Notes under the pieces: generated by a model
What the model saw: only the letters and a program-made list of their open reading frames with translations
Databases searched by the model: none
Told to the model about the DNA's origin: nothing
Position numbers and translations under genes: made by a program
Assembly: GCA_019694655.1 (NCBI GenBank)
Contig: JAIBBN010000005.1
Coordinates: forward strand, 62,001 to 126,000
Source of the DNA: Leptospirales bacterium
Lineage (GTDB): Bacteria; Spirochaetota; Leptospiria; Leptospirales; Leptonemataceae
Direction: 5' to 3'
DNA length: 64,000 nucleotides
Shown here: piece after piece, positions 42,781 through 50,481 of the stretch
How positions within the stretch are numbered: the stretch's first letter is position 1
Layout: each line of letters starts with the position of its first letter

Positions 42781-42829
42781 AGCAACCCGTCAGGCGCCGT
42801 TAATAGAAGAGAGTACGGACTTGTAGCGA

Positions 42830-43756
42830 ATGACTGCAGCAGCAACGCGCCACCTGATTAGCTGGAAGGACTGGCCGGACGAAGAGATCCGGGAAGTTCT
42901 GCATCTGGCGCTGCGAGTCAAGGGCGCGCGCCACAACTATTCGGGCGCCCTTGCCGGACGCACGCTGGTCATGCTCTTTCAAAAGACCTCCACCAGAACG
43001 CGCGTCTCTTTCGAAGCCGCTATGACCGAACTGGGCGGGCATGCCATCTTTCTGGACTGGAATGCCACCAACTTCAAACTCACCCGGATTCGCTATGAGA
43101 CAGCATATCTTTCGCGCAATGCGGCGCTGATCATGGCGCGCATGAAGCAGCACAGCGATCTGCTGGAGTTGCGCGCCGGGGCCACGGCGCCGTTGATCAA
43201 CGGCTGCTGCAACCTCTACCATCCCTGCCAGGCCATGGCGGACATGCTGACGATCTACGAACATCGCGGCAGCCTGCAGGGCGCACGACTGACCTACATA
43301 GGCGTCCACAACAATGTGGCCAATTCGCTGCTGGCAATCTGCGCCGCCTTTGGCGTGCAGTTGACGCTGGTTACGCCCATTGCACCGGCGGAAAGCGTCG
43401 ACCAGCAGCTCAAGCAGCGACTGGAAAAACTCGGGCTGCTGCGTGAAACGCTCGATGCACGGCAGGCTGTGGCCGATGCCGAATACGTATATACGGATAC
43501 CTGGGTAGACATGGAGTTCTTCGATGATCCAGGCTACCAGGGCCTGAAAGAAGAGCGCATCAAGACCATGCTCCCTTACCAGCTAAACGAGCAATTGCTT
43601 GAAGATTCCAGGGCCATGGTGCTGCACGACATGCCCATTCATCCCGGCTACGAGATTTCCGCTGAACTGGTGGAAAGCCCGCGCTCCTTGATTTTTCAGC
43701 AGGCCGAGAATCGCTTGGAGGCGCAGAAGGCAATTATCCTTACGCTCTTGCGCTGA
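42830..43756 (+). CDS. Ornithine carbamoyltransferase-like protein of unusual signature
   Basis: This 308-residue member of the aspartate/ornithine carbamoyltransferase superfamily keeps the carbamoyl-phosphate site (FQKTSTRTRVSFEAAM, STRTR at 54-58) and HPCQ at 131-134. The ornithine-binding signatures differ: DVWVSMG is DTWVDME at 223-229, and HCLP is HDMP at 266-269, so the Cys that contacts ornithine in typical enzymes is missing. It may use ornithine in a modified site or a related amine such as an acylated ornithine or a diamine. The start ATG follows a hairpin. No other arginine gene lies in the window; argF is therefore not used as a symbol. Confidence 0.85.
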   Translation: MTAAATRHLISWKDWPDEEIREVLHLALRVKGARHNYSGALAGRTLVMLFQKTSTRTRVSFEAAMTELGGHAIFLDWNATNFKLTRIRYETAYLSRNAALIMARMKQHSDLLELRAGATAPLINGCCNLYHPCQAMADMLTIYEHRGSLQGARLTYIGVHNNVANSLLAICAAFGVQLTLVTPIAPAESVDQQLKQRLEKLGLLRETLDARQAVADAEYVYTDTWVDMEFFDDPGYQGLKEERIKTMLPYQLNEQLLEDSRAMVLHDMPIHPGYEISAELVESPRSLIFQQAENRLEAQKAIILTLLR

Positions 43757-43757
43757 T

Positions 43758-44534
43758 TCAAGCAGCGCCGCGAGACCGTCCTTTGCCTCGCGACGATTTT
43801 GCTGCGGCTTTGGCTCCAGCGCGGCTCTTTGGCTGCGCCGGCGTCGCCTGCTGGCCTCTTGTTCTTTTTTTAGTCTTCGGCAAAGTGCGCGCTGCAACGC
43901 CCGTCTCGGCCGCCGGCCAGATCACCGCCGACTCCTCTACGCTGAGACTGATGTCCGGGTGACGATGGAATACAAAGCGGTCCTCCCACTGTGTCAAACT
44001 CAGACCCAGTCGGGCTGCGGCGCTGCGGCGGAAGCGGTTGACCAGAGCGATCGTCAACGGATAGCCGAGGGCTGCACAAGGCGCCCCGATGGCAAAACCG
44101 CCGGCCAGCATCGGCCAGCCAAGCTCGGTCGCCATGTACTTCAGCCAGAACAGCAGGCCATCGGCAACGCCCATCTGTAGCGATTGTTGCAGTACTTCGC
44201 GAAAGGCGTCAAAGCCGACGGCCTGCATCTCAGCGCCGGCGGCCCGAAAAATCCAGTAACCGGTAATATAGAAGCCGTAATAGAAGGGCGGCATGGTAAT
44301 CGGGTTGGTGAGCCAAACCCAGGCCATGGCAATCGCAGGCTGGAAGCGGAATCCAAGCGGACGCAGCAGAGCCCAGGCGGCGCCAACCAGCAGCATTTGA
44401 ATTCCGATCAAAGGCGTGAGCGCCCAGAAGATGCCAACGGCGCTGGCCAGCGCCAACTCCTGAACCGGGCTGCGCGATTCGCGAAAGTGACGTAGAATTC
44501 GTTGATCCAGTACATTCTGCAACCAGGCAAACAT
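43758..44534 (-). CDS. DUF2062 membrane protein with basic C-terminal tail
   Basis: This 258-residue protein has the DUF2062 pattern: short N-terminal RILRHFRESRSPVQELALA, then two to three membrane segments and WVWLTNPITMPPFYYGFY. The final 45 residues are Lys/Arg/Ala-rich (PKSRAGAKAAAKSSRGKGR), like a histone H1-type tail, and are unusual for this family. Function unknown; members often sit next to glycan or polyprenol genes. The ATG at 44534 has GGGATACA upstream and gives the family N-terminus; the longer frame is not coding. It is convergent with the OTC-like gene (1 base apart) and divergent from sixA. Confidence 0.8.
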   Translation of the reverse strand: MFAWLQNVLDQRILRHFRESRSPVQELALASAVGIFWALTPLIGIQMLLVGAAWALLRPLGFRFQPAIAMAWVWLTNPITMPPFYYGFYITGYWIFRAAGAEMQAVGFDAFREVLQQSLQMGVADGLLFWLKYMATELGWPMLAGGFAIGAPCAALGYPLTIALVNRFRRSAAARLGLSLTQWEDRFVFHRHPDISLSVEESAVIWPAAETGVAARTLPKTKKRTRGQQATPAQPKSRAGAKAAAKSSRGKGRSRGAA

Positions 44535-44650
44535 TGTATCCCGCCGCCCGCCAGACTGAATACGCAGCCTGCAGGCCGGCGATAGTTTTTCATTGCCAGC
44601 GATAGAAAATGGCCCAGCCTGGAAGAGAAGCGAAGTCTGGCGCGGCCTCA

Positions 44651-45154
44651 ATGCGACTGTATTTGATTCGACACGGAATTGCTGCGGAATCGGCAAGGTT
44701 CGAGGGCGAGGATTTGGAGCGTCCGCTGACGGCGCGCGGCCGGAAGCGTTGTGCACAGGCGGCGCGCGGACTCCGCGCGCTGGGCGTCGCGCCGCAGTGG
44801 ATCTATTGCTCTCAGGCGCGACGCTCGCTGGAGACGGCGCAAATTCTGAGGCGCCGGCTGGGCGGCGAATTGCGCAGCGATGCGCGCATTAATCCGGGCG
44901 CCGATTTTGCCTCGCTTGCGCAGCTTCTGCAGGAGTTGCCCGCTGATCTGACCAGCATCGCTCTGGTTGGCCACGAGCCTGATTTGAGCGACATGGCCAG
45001 CGGGCTCCTGCACAGCGACGCTGCCGCCAGATCCTTCTTGCACATCGACTTTCGAAAATCCTCCTGTATGGAGTTGCAGTTGTTCTCAGCTGAATCCGGC
45101 GAACTGCGCAGCTTTCTTCCGGCGCGTTTGTTGCGTAAACTGGCAAGAACCTGA
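44651..45154 (+). CDS. sixA: Phosphohistidine phosphatase SixA
   Basis: This 167-residue histidine phosphatase begins MRLYLIRHGIA with catalytic His8 and contains the second conserved block LVGHEPDLSDMASGLL. SixA removes phosphate from histidine in PTS and phosphorelay proteins in the cytoplasm. A PTS enzyme I gene is present at 56 kb, so a role in controlling that pathway is plausible. ATG 44651 is chosen because it opens the RHG fold; the frame starts earlier at 44609. A ferredoxin gene follows after 13 bases. Confidence 0.9.
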   Translation: MRLYLIRHGIAAESARFEGEDLERPLTARGRKRCAQAARGLRALGVAPQWIYCSQARRSLETAQILRRRLGGELRSDARINPGADFASLAQLLQELPADLTSIALVGHEPDLSDMASGLLHSDAAARSFLHIDFRKSSCMELQLFSAESGELRSFLPARLLRKLART

Positions 45155-45167
45155 AGCTGGCCAAACC

Positions 45168-45533
45168 ATGTACTACGATGCGCATATCTTTTTTTGCGAA
45201 AATGTCCGTGAGGAAGGGGCCCGGGTTAGCTGTGGGCGCCAGCGATCGGCGGAGCTGCGCAATCTGCTGAAGCGCAGGGTAAAAGAGAACGGTCTGAAAA
45301 TGCGCATCCGTATCAACTCGTCCGGTTGCCTGGATCGCTGCGAGGAAGGTCCGGTGCAGGTTGCCTATCCCGAGGGACGGTGGTTTCGATTGCGCAGCGC
45401 CGAGGACGTAGAGCGATTTCTACAAGACTATCTGCAGCGCGGCGATTTACAGGCGCTCAACGATCTGCGACTGCCGGATCATCCGCCGGAAGACGGCGCC
45501 AGCTCAGTCGCCGTCGCCCAGAGCGAAAAGTAA
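45168..45533 (+). CDS. Thioredoxin-like [2Fe-2S] ferredoxin
   Basis: This 121-residue protein has the Cys pattern of the thioredoxin-like 2Fe-2S family: FFCENVREEG with SCGRQRS, then GCLDRCEEGP. The four cluster ligands are therefore all present. It would carry single electrons in the cytoplasm, and homologues often lie next to metabolic or cobalamin genes. Its 3' end overlaps the 3' end of egtD by 30 bases on the other strand. A functional link to SixA or to ergothioneine synthesis is not demonstrated. Confidence 0.85.
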   Translation: MYYDAHIFFCENVREEGARVSCGRQRSAELRNLLKRRVKENGLKMRIRINSSGCLDRCEEGPVQVAYPEGRWFRLRSAEDVERFLQDYLQRGDLQALNDLRLPDHPPEDGASSVAVAQSEK

Positions 45534-46454
45534 GTTTGCAAAGCGCGCCTTGCTATCGGTCCAGCTCTGTCGAAGATTCCATCCGGCCCGCGCCGCCAGT
45601 TCTGAGAAGGACGCGGTCGTGTACTTGTAGGAGTATTCGCTGATCAGGCTCTCCCCTGCCTGGAAATCAAAGCGCTCATCTTCCAGTTCAATCGTCGTTT
45701 TGCGATTGGCTACCAGATGCATTTCAATGCGGGACTGTGCCGGATGGAAGAAGGCATAGTGGTCGAAGCAGCTGCATTGCAGCGTCGCGCCGTAGTCGCG
45801 CACCAGTCGGTCCAGTACATTCTTGTGAAAGCGCGCCGTAGCGCCGGCGCGATCATTGTAGGCGGCATGCAACAGCGCCGGATCTTTGAGCAAGTCGACG
45901 CCAATCAGCAGCAAGTCTCCGCTGTCTGCGCAAGACGCCAGGTTGCCCAGGAAATCCACTGCTTCTTCCGGATGGAAGTTGCCAATGGAAGAACCCGCAT
46001 AATAGAACAGGCGCCGCTCGGCGGCAATCGGTGGAAGTTCAATATTAAATGATTCGCTAAAATCGTAGCTCAGGTCGTGGACTGGCAGTCCCGGGAAGCG
46101 TTCGCGCAATCCCTGACAGGCCTCGGCCAGCATACTGGCTGACACATCAATGCCAATGTAACCAGCGGCATCGTGCAACGATTCCAGCAGGATCGCCGAC
46201 TTGGTCGCCGCGCCGCAACCCGGCTCGATCAGCAGGGCGCCTTTGCCGACCAGCTGAGCGATGCTTTCGCCGTGAATATCCAGAATCTCGAGTTCGCTGC
46301 GCGTCGGATAGTACTCTGGCGTCGCGCAGATCTCTTCGTAGAGGTTAGAGCCCTGTCGGTCGTAGAGCAGGGCCGGAAACAGTTCGCGCGGACTGCCGCG
46401 CAGCCCGCGCAATATACGCCCCAGTTCGTCTCGTTCCAGGCCAGCCGTTTTCAT
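45504..46454 (-). CDS. egtD: L-histidine N(alpha)-methyltransferase EgtD
   Basis: This 316-residue SAM-dependent enzyme has the EgtD pattern: LYDRQGSNLYEEICATPEYY, the SAM motif LIEPGCGAATKSAILLE and GSSIGNFHPEEAVDFL. It converts histidine to hercynine (trimethylhistidine), the first step of ergothioneine synthesis. It overlaps the stop of egtB by four bases (ATGA), so egtB and egtD are coupled. Unlike mycobacteria, no egtA, egtC or egtE is next to it, so the C-S lyase is either elsewhere or unneeded. Confidence 0.93.
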   Translation of the reverse strand: MKTAGLERDELGRILRGLRGSPRELFPALLYDRQGSNLYEEICATPEYYPTRSELEILDIHGESIAQLVGKGALLIEPGCGAATKSAILLESLHDAAGYIGIDVSASMLAEACQGLRERFPGLPVHDLSYDFSESFNIELPPIAAERRLFYYAGSSIGNFHPEEAVDFLGNLASCADSGDLLLIGVDLLKDPALLHAAYNDRAGATARFHKNVLDRLVRDYGATLQCSCFDHYAFFHPAQSRIEMHLVANRKTTIELEDERFDFQAGESLISEYSYKYTTASFSELAARAGWNLRQSWTDSKARFANLLFALGDGD

Positions 46455-47701
46455 TGTACATCCCGCGCCAGGCGCAGCCCGCTGAACTGCCAGCGCTGTC
46501 CGGCATAGAAGAAGTCTCGATAGGTAGCGCGCACATGGCGCTCCGGCGTAGCACAGCTTGCGCCGCGCAGCACATACTGTCCGTTCATGAATTTGCCGTT
46601 GTATTCGCCGACGGCGCCAGACGGTCGTCGGTATCCGGGATAGGCGGCGTATGCACTGGCTGTCCATTCCCAGACATCGCCTAGCCAGGCTGCTCCGCCG
46701 CCGGGATGAAAAAGTTCGCCGTCTTGAAAGCGGCCAGAGAGCGCATCGTCGCTCGCTTCCAGCAGCGACTGGCAAGCAAGTTCCCATTCCTCTTCTCGCG
46801 GCAGCCGGGCGCCGTAGAATGCGGCGCAGGCATCCGCCTCGTAAAGCGACAGGTGCGTTGCCGGCGCGTTGCGATCCAGAGGCTGCTCGCCATGGAGCGT
46901 AAATTCGAGCCACTCACCGTCGACCTGGCGCCAGTAGAGCGGCGAGCGCCAGCCCTCGCGCTGCGCTATGGCAAAGCCGTCGGAGAGCCAGAACTCGGGG
47001 CGTGCGTAGCCTCCGGCCTCCACAAAATCTAATACCTCGCCGTTGCTCAGGGCGCGACTGGCTATCTGGAAATCCGAAACAAATACAGGATGACGCGGCC
47101 GCTCATTGTCGAAGGCAAATCCGTCCTCGCCCGCGCCAATCTGGCCTGGACCGGCGGCAAAGGAATGCCAGGCCAGAGGCGCCGCCGTAGCCGCCGGGGG
47201 CAATGCAATTGGACGCATTGCCGGTCGCTGCGAATTCCGCGAGAAGGCATGTTTTAGATCGGTAAGGAAAAGTTCCTGATGTTGCTCTTCATGGTGGATG
47301 CCCAGTTCAAGGAGCGACTGCAGCCTCGCGTCCTCGCCATCCAGCAGGGGTCGCAACGCCTCTTCAACGCGGCGGCGGTAGTCCAGCACCTCCTCCAGCC
47401 CTGGACGCGAGAGCAGTCCGCGTTCAGGCCGCGGATGCCGATCACCCACGGCGTCGTAGTAGGAGTTGAACAGGTTGCGATACTCCGGATGCTTTGGCCG
47501 ATACGACGGGGCAAAATCGGCCAGCACGAAGGTCTCGAAAAACCACGTGGTGTGCGCCAGGTGCCACTTGCCGGGACTGGCGTCTGGCATGGATTGCAGC
47601 TGTAGATCTTCAGCCGTAAGTCCTGCAGCCAGCCGCAGCGAGCGCTCGCGTACATCGCGGAAGCGTTCCCCAGTTGTGATTTCTTTTACCCTCAGCAGCA
47701 T
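46451..47701 (-). CDS. egtB: Ergothioneine sulfoxide synthase EgtB (DinB plus SUMF1 domains)
   Basis: This 416-residue enzyme has an N-terminal DinB-like iron site: His50 in GKWHLAHTTWFFE and the HxxxH pair His137/His141 (HHEEQHQE), which together supply the ferrous ligands. The C-terminal FGE-sulfatase domain ends VLRGASCATPERHVRATYRD. It joins hercynine to a thiol (cysteine or gamma-glutamylcysteine) with oxygen. The product is the antioxidant ergothioneine sulfoxide. It is the first gene of the operon with egtD and shares its upstream region with the divergent feo genes. Confidence 0.93.
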   Translation of the reverse strand: MLLRVKEITTGERFRDVRERSLRLAAGLTAEDLQLQSMPDASPGKWHLAHTTWFFETFVLADFAPSYRPKHPEYRNLFNSYYDAVGDRHPRPERGLLSRPGLEEVLDYRRRVEEALRPLLDGEDARLQSLLELGIHHEEQHQELFLTDLKHAFSRNSQRPAMRPIALPPAATAAPLAWHSFAAGPGQIGAGEDGFAFDNERPRHPVFVSDFQIASRALSNGEVLDFVEAGGYARPEFWLSDGFAIAQREGWRSPLYWRQVDGEWLEFTLHGEQPLDRNAPATHLSLYEADACAAFYGARLPREEEWELACQSLLEASDDALSGRFQDGELFHPGGGAAWLGDVWEWTASAYAAYPGYRRPSGAVGEYNGKFMNGQYVLRGASCATPERHVRATYRDFFYAGQRWQFSGLRLARDVQ

Positions 47702-47765
47702 CTTCGCGGCTAGTGTTTGGAGTTTTTGTAATGCCCGTGGTTACCAATGTCGACGCCAGAAGCAA

Positions 47766-47790
47766 GAATCTGAGAATGAATCTCAGATTC
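47766..47790. promoter_or_regulatory. Fur-like palindrome between egtBD and feo
   Basis: GAATCTGAGA, five bases, TCTCAGATTC is a perfect 10-base inverted repeat. The inner TGAGAATGAATCTCA matches the 7-1-7 consensus TGATAATNATTATCA at 11 of 14 arm positions. It sits in the 143-base divergent region between egtB and the feo operon, where a Fur or PerR repressor could control both sides. Confidence 0.55.
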
Positions 47791-47844
47791 ACTTGACGCC
47801 AAACGCGTAAGAGCCCAGTATGCTGGAAAGCGGGAGAAGCGTCC

Positions 47845-47982
47845 ATGGGATTTCTGGATTTGATGCTGGCAATGCTCCTTGTGGCTCTGGCTGTGGCGTA
47901 CCTGCTACTGCGCCTGTTCCGCTTTCGTACTCGCCGCCAGACGGCGGTTTGCAGCCATTGTGCTAAAGAAGGCCTGCATTGA
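47845..47982 (+). CDS. Small FeoB-associated Cys-rich membrane protein
   Basis: This 45-residue peptide has one hydrophobic helix (LDLMLAMLLVALAVAYLLLR) followed by basic residues and a CSHC motif (VCSHCAKEGLH). It resembles the small membrane partner often found with FeoB, usually after it. Here it precedes feoA, and its stop overlaps the feoA TTG start (TTGA). GGGAGAAG lies just before the ATG. The motif could bind iron. Confidence 0.7.
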   Translation: MGFLDLMLAMLLVALAVAYLLLRLFRFRTRRQTAVCSHCAKEGLH

Positions 47983-48242
47983 GTCCTGAGCTGCACTCCC
48001 TGTCCGAATTGGCGCCCGGCGAAAGCGCCGAGGTTTGTGCGCTGGCGGACCAGTCGCCAGGGACGATGCGATTGCTGGAGATGGGTCTGAGCCCGGGCGC
48101 CCGGGTGCGGATTGTCAAACGCGCCCCATTTGGCGACCCGCTGGAAGTGCGCGTTGTTGACTATGACCTCTGCCTGCGCAGAGCAGAGGCGCAATCGATT
48201 CTGGTGCGCAAGAGCGCGGATGCGGATAGCAACGCCGTATGA
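47979..48242 (+). CDS. feoA: Ferrous iron transport protein FeoA
   Basis: This 87-residue protein has the SH3-like FeoA fold pattern: SLSELAPGESAEVCALADQS, then LLEMGLSPGARVRIVKRAPF. FeoA is a small cytoplasmic protein required for FeoB activity. The TTG at 47979 overlaps the previous stop by four bases, and its own stop overlaps the feoB ATG (ATGA). It is the middle gene of the feo operon. Confidence 0.9.
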   Translation: MSPELHSLSELAPGESAEVCALADQSPGTMRLLEMGLSPGARVRIVKRAPFGDPLEVRVVDYDLCLRRAEAQSILVRKSADADSNAV

Positions 48243-50434
48243 GCGGCAGAGCGACGCAACCAACAGAAAATCGTCTGTTGACGATTGCCCTGGCCGGCAA
48301 CCCGAATACCGGCAAGACATCGCTATTCAATGCGCTTTGCGGCGCCCGACAGCGCGTTGGCAACTATCCTGGAGTGACTGTTGAGCGGAAGACCGGTCAT
48401 CTGGCGCTGCCAGGCGTCGGCCGCGTCGAACTGATCGACTTGCCGGGACTCTACAGCCTGAAGGCCATCGCACCCGATGAACATACCGCTGCTGATGTAC
48501 TGGCTGGACGGATGGACCAGACCAGGCGTCCGGACCTGATTGTATTTGTACTCGATTCCAGCAACCTGCGTCGAAACCTGTTTTTGTATTCGCAGATTGC
48601 CGAGCTTGGCGTTCCGGTGCTGGTCGCGGCCACCATGGCCGACACTCTGCAAAAGAGCGGCATCGAAATCGATTTTGAAACGCTCAGCAATCGCCTGGAT
48701 GCGCCGGTTGTTCCGATCCGCGGGCGCGAGAACGAATCAATTCAGAAACTGCTTGTTGCGATGGATCAAGCCTTACTGGAAAGGCGACAGCAACAACTGT
48801 CATTGCGATTCGAAGCTGATCTGGAACAGGCTGCGCGGCGCCTTGCCGATCACGCCGCCGCAAGCGGACTGACCTTGTTTGAAGCGCGGGAGCTGGCAGC
48901 GGACCCATCGCTCATTCCCTCGCAGCGCTTGCGTGAACGACTCAATGGCGAACTAGAGAAAGTGCGCAGTGTGCGATCCAGGTCGCTGCCCAATCCGGCA
49001 GCCATTGCCGTGGAACGATATCGTTGGGCTGAGGAAGCAGTCAGAGCCGTAGAGCGGCGTCAGAAATTGCAGGCGCCAGGCTTCAGCCAGCGCCTCGACC
49101 GGCTGCTCACCCATCGCTTCTTTGGACTGAGTATTTTTGCCGGAATCATGTTTCTGGTTTTCCAATCAATCTATAGCGGCGCTGCGCCGCTGATGGATGC
49201 AATTGATTCTGGCTTCGACTGGCTTGGACAACAGCTTAGCCTGCAACTGGCTGGCGCGCCTGTGCTGCAATCGCTGGCGGTGGACGGCGTACTTTCGGGC
49301 GTTGGATCGGTGCTGGTCTTTTTGCCGCAAATTGTAATCCTATTCTTGCTTGTGGCCTTCCTTGAGGACAGCGGCTACATGGCCCGCGCCGCCTTTTTGA
49401 TGGACCGACTGCTGGGCTGGGCCGGCCTGAATGGGCGCGCCTTTATTCCGATGCTGAGCAGTTTTGCCTGCGCTATTCCAGGCGTCATGGCGGCGCGAGT
49501 CATTCCCGACCAGAGGGCCAGGATGACTACCATCCTGATCTCGCCGCTGATGAGTTGTTCAGCACGCTTGCCGGTCTACCTGCTATTGATCAGCGCCTTC
49601 ATCGAGCCGCGCTATGGCGCCGGCTGGGCGGCCCTTGCGCTGTTTGCGATCCACGCCCTCGGACTGCTGCTGGCGCTGCCCATTGCCTGGCTGCTCAATC
49701 ACGGCTTGCTGAAGACGCCGGCTACGCCCTTCACACTGGAAATGCCGCCCTATCGATTGCCGCATCTCTTCGATGTGAGTTACCGCGCCTACCAATCGGC
49801 CTGGAAGTTTCTGGCGCGCGCTGGAACGGTAATCTTTGCGCTATCTATAGTAATCTGGGCCTTGAGCTACTTCCCGCGATCCGAGGAAATAGGCGAAGGC
49901 ATTCGCGCCGAGTACGGCGCCTACCACGCTTCCCTGTTGCAACGAGAACCTGAGGACCCTGCACGTCAGGCCTTTGAGCAGGAGCTGAGTAATCGCATCG
50001 CCGCGGCCAATCTGGAGCAGAGCTACCTTGGCCGTCTGGGCCGCAGCGTGGCGCCGCTCTTTGCTCCTCTGGGTTTTGACTGGAAAATCTCGGTGGGCAT
50101 TCTCAGCGCCTTTCCGGCGCGCGAAGTCATCATCAGCACGCTGGGCATTGTTTACAACCTGGGCGCCGGCGAAAGCGAGGACTCGCCGGACTTACGGCGG
50201 CGGTTGGCAGAAGCCAGAACGGAGGAGGGCAAGGCAGTGTTCACGCCTTTGACCGCCATATCGTTGATGGTTTTTTTCGCTCTCTGCAGTCAGTGTATGA
50301 GCACGCTGGCCACTGTGGTGCGCGAATTGAACAGTCTGCGCTGGGGCTTATTCCTGTTCACGTATATGACGGTTCTGGCCTATCTCTGTTCGCTGGCGAT
50401 CTATCAGGGCGGCCTGGCGCTGGGCTTCGGCTAA
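48239..50434 (+). CDS. feoB: Ferrous iron transporter FeoB
   Basis: This 731-residue protein has a cytoplasmic G domain (G1 GNPNTGKTS at 20-28; DLPGLYSL G3) and a membrane part with the two gate motifs, RAAFLMDRLLGWAGLNGRAF and FPAREVIISTLGIVYNLGAG. It is the inner-membrane Fe2+ permease, driven by or controlled through GTP hydrolysis. A central helical insert (about 150-290) links the G domain to the gate. The C-terminus lies in the sequence LCSLAIYQGGLALGFG. The gene is translationally coupled to feoA. Confidence 0.96.
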   Translation: MSGRATQPTENRLLTIALAGNPNTGKTSLFNALCGARQRVGNYPGVTVERKTGHLALPGVGRVELIDLPGLYSLKAIAPDEHTAADVLAGRMDQTRRPDLIVFVLDSSNLRRNLFLYSQIAELGVPVLVAATMADTLQKSGIEIDFETLSNRLDAPVVPIRGRENESIQKLLVAMDQALLERRQQQLSLRFEADLEQAARRLADHAAASGLTLFEARELAADPSLIPSQRLRERLNGELEKVRSVRSRSLPNPAAIAVERYRWAEEAVRAVERRQKLQAPGFSQRLDRLLTHRFFGLSIFAGIMFLVFQSIYSGAAPLMDAIDSGFDWLGQQLSLQLAGAPVLQSLAVDGVLSGVGSVLVFLPQIVILFLLVAFLEDSGYMARAAFLMDRLLGWAGLNGRAFIPMLSSFACAIPGVMAARVIPDQRARMTTILISPLMSCSARLPVYLLLISAFIEPRYGAGWAALALFAIHALGLLLALPIAWLLNHGLLKTPATPFTLEMPPYRLPHLFDVSYRAYQSAWKFLARAGTVIFALSIVIWALSYFPRSEEIGEGIRAEYGAYHASLLQREPEDPARQAFEQELSNRIAAANLEQSYLGRLGRSVAPLFAPLGFDWKISVGILSAFPAREVIISTLGIVYNLGAGESEDSPDLRRRLAEARTEEGKAVFTPLTAISLMVFFALCSQCMSTLATVVRELNSLRWGLFLFTYMTVLAYLCSLAIYQGGLALGFG

Positions 50435-50481
50435 CAGCCGTGCAACTTGCGTTATCTGCCGACCGCTTCCGCATTGGACGC

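Noticed and set aside
42323-42826. Plus-strand 167-codon frame over the Nudix gene and intergenic region
   Set aside because: Arg/Pro-rich shadow of the Nudix gene, without ribosome site.
45504-46913. Long N-terminal extension of the EgtD frame
   Set aside because: The extra 150 residues are antisense-like noise overlapping egtB in another frame; EgtD starts at ATG 46454, coupled to egtB by ATGA.
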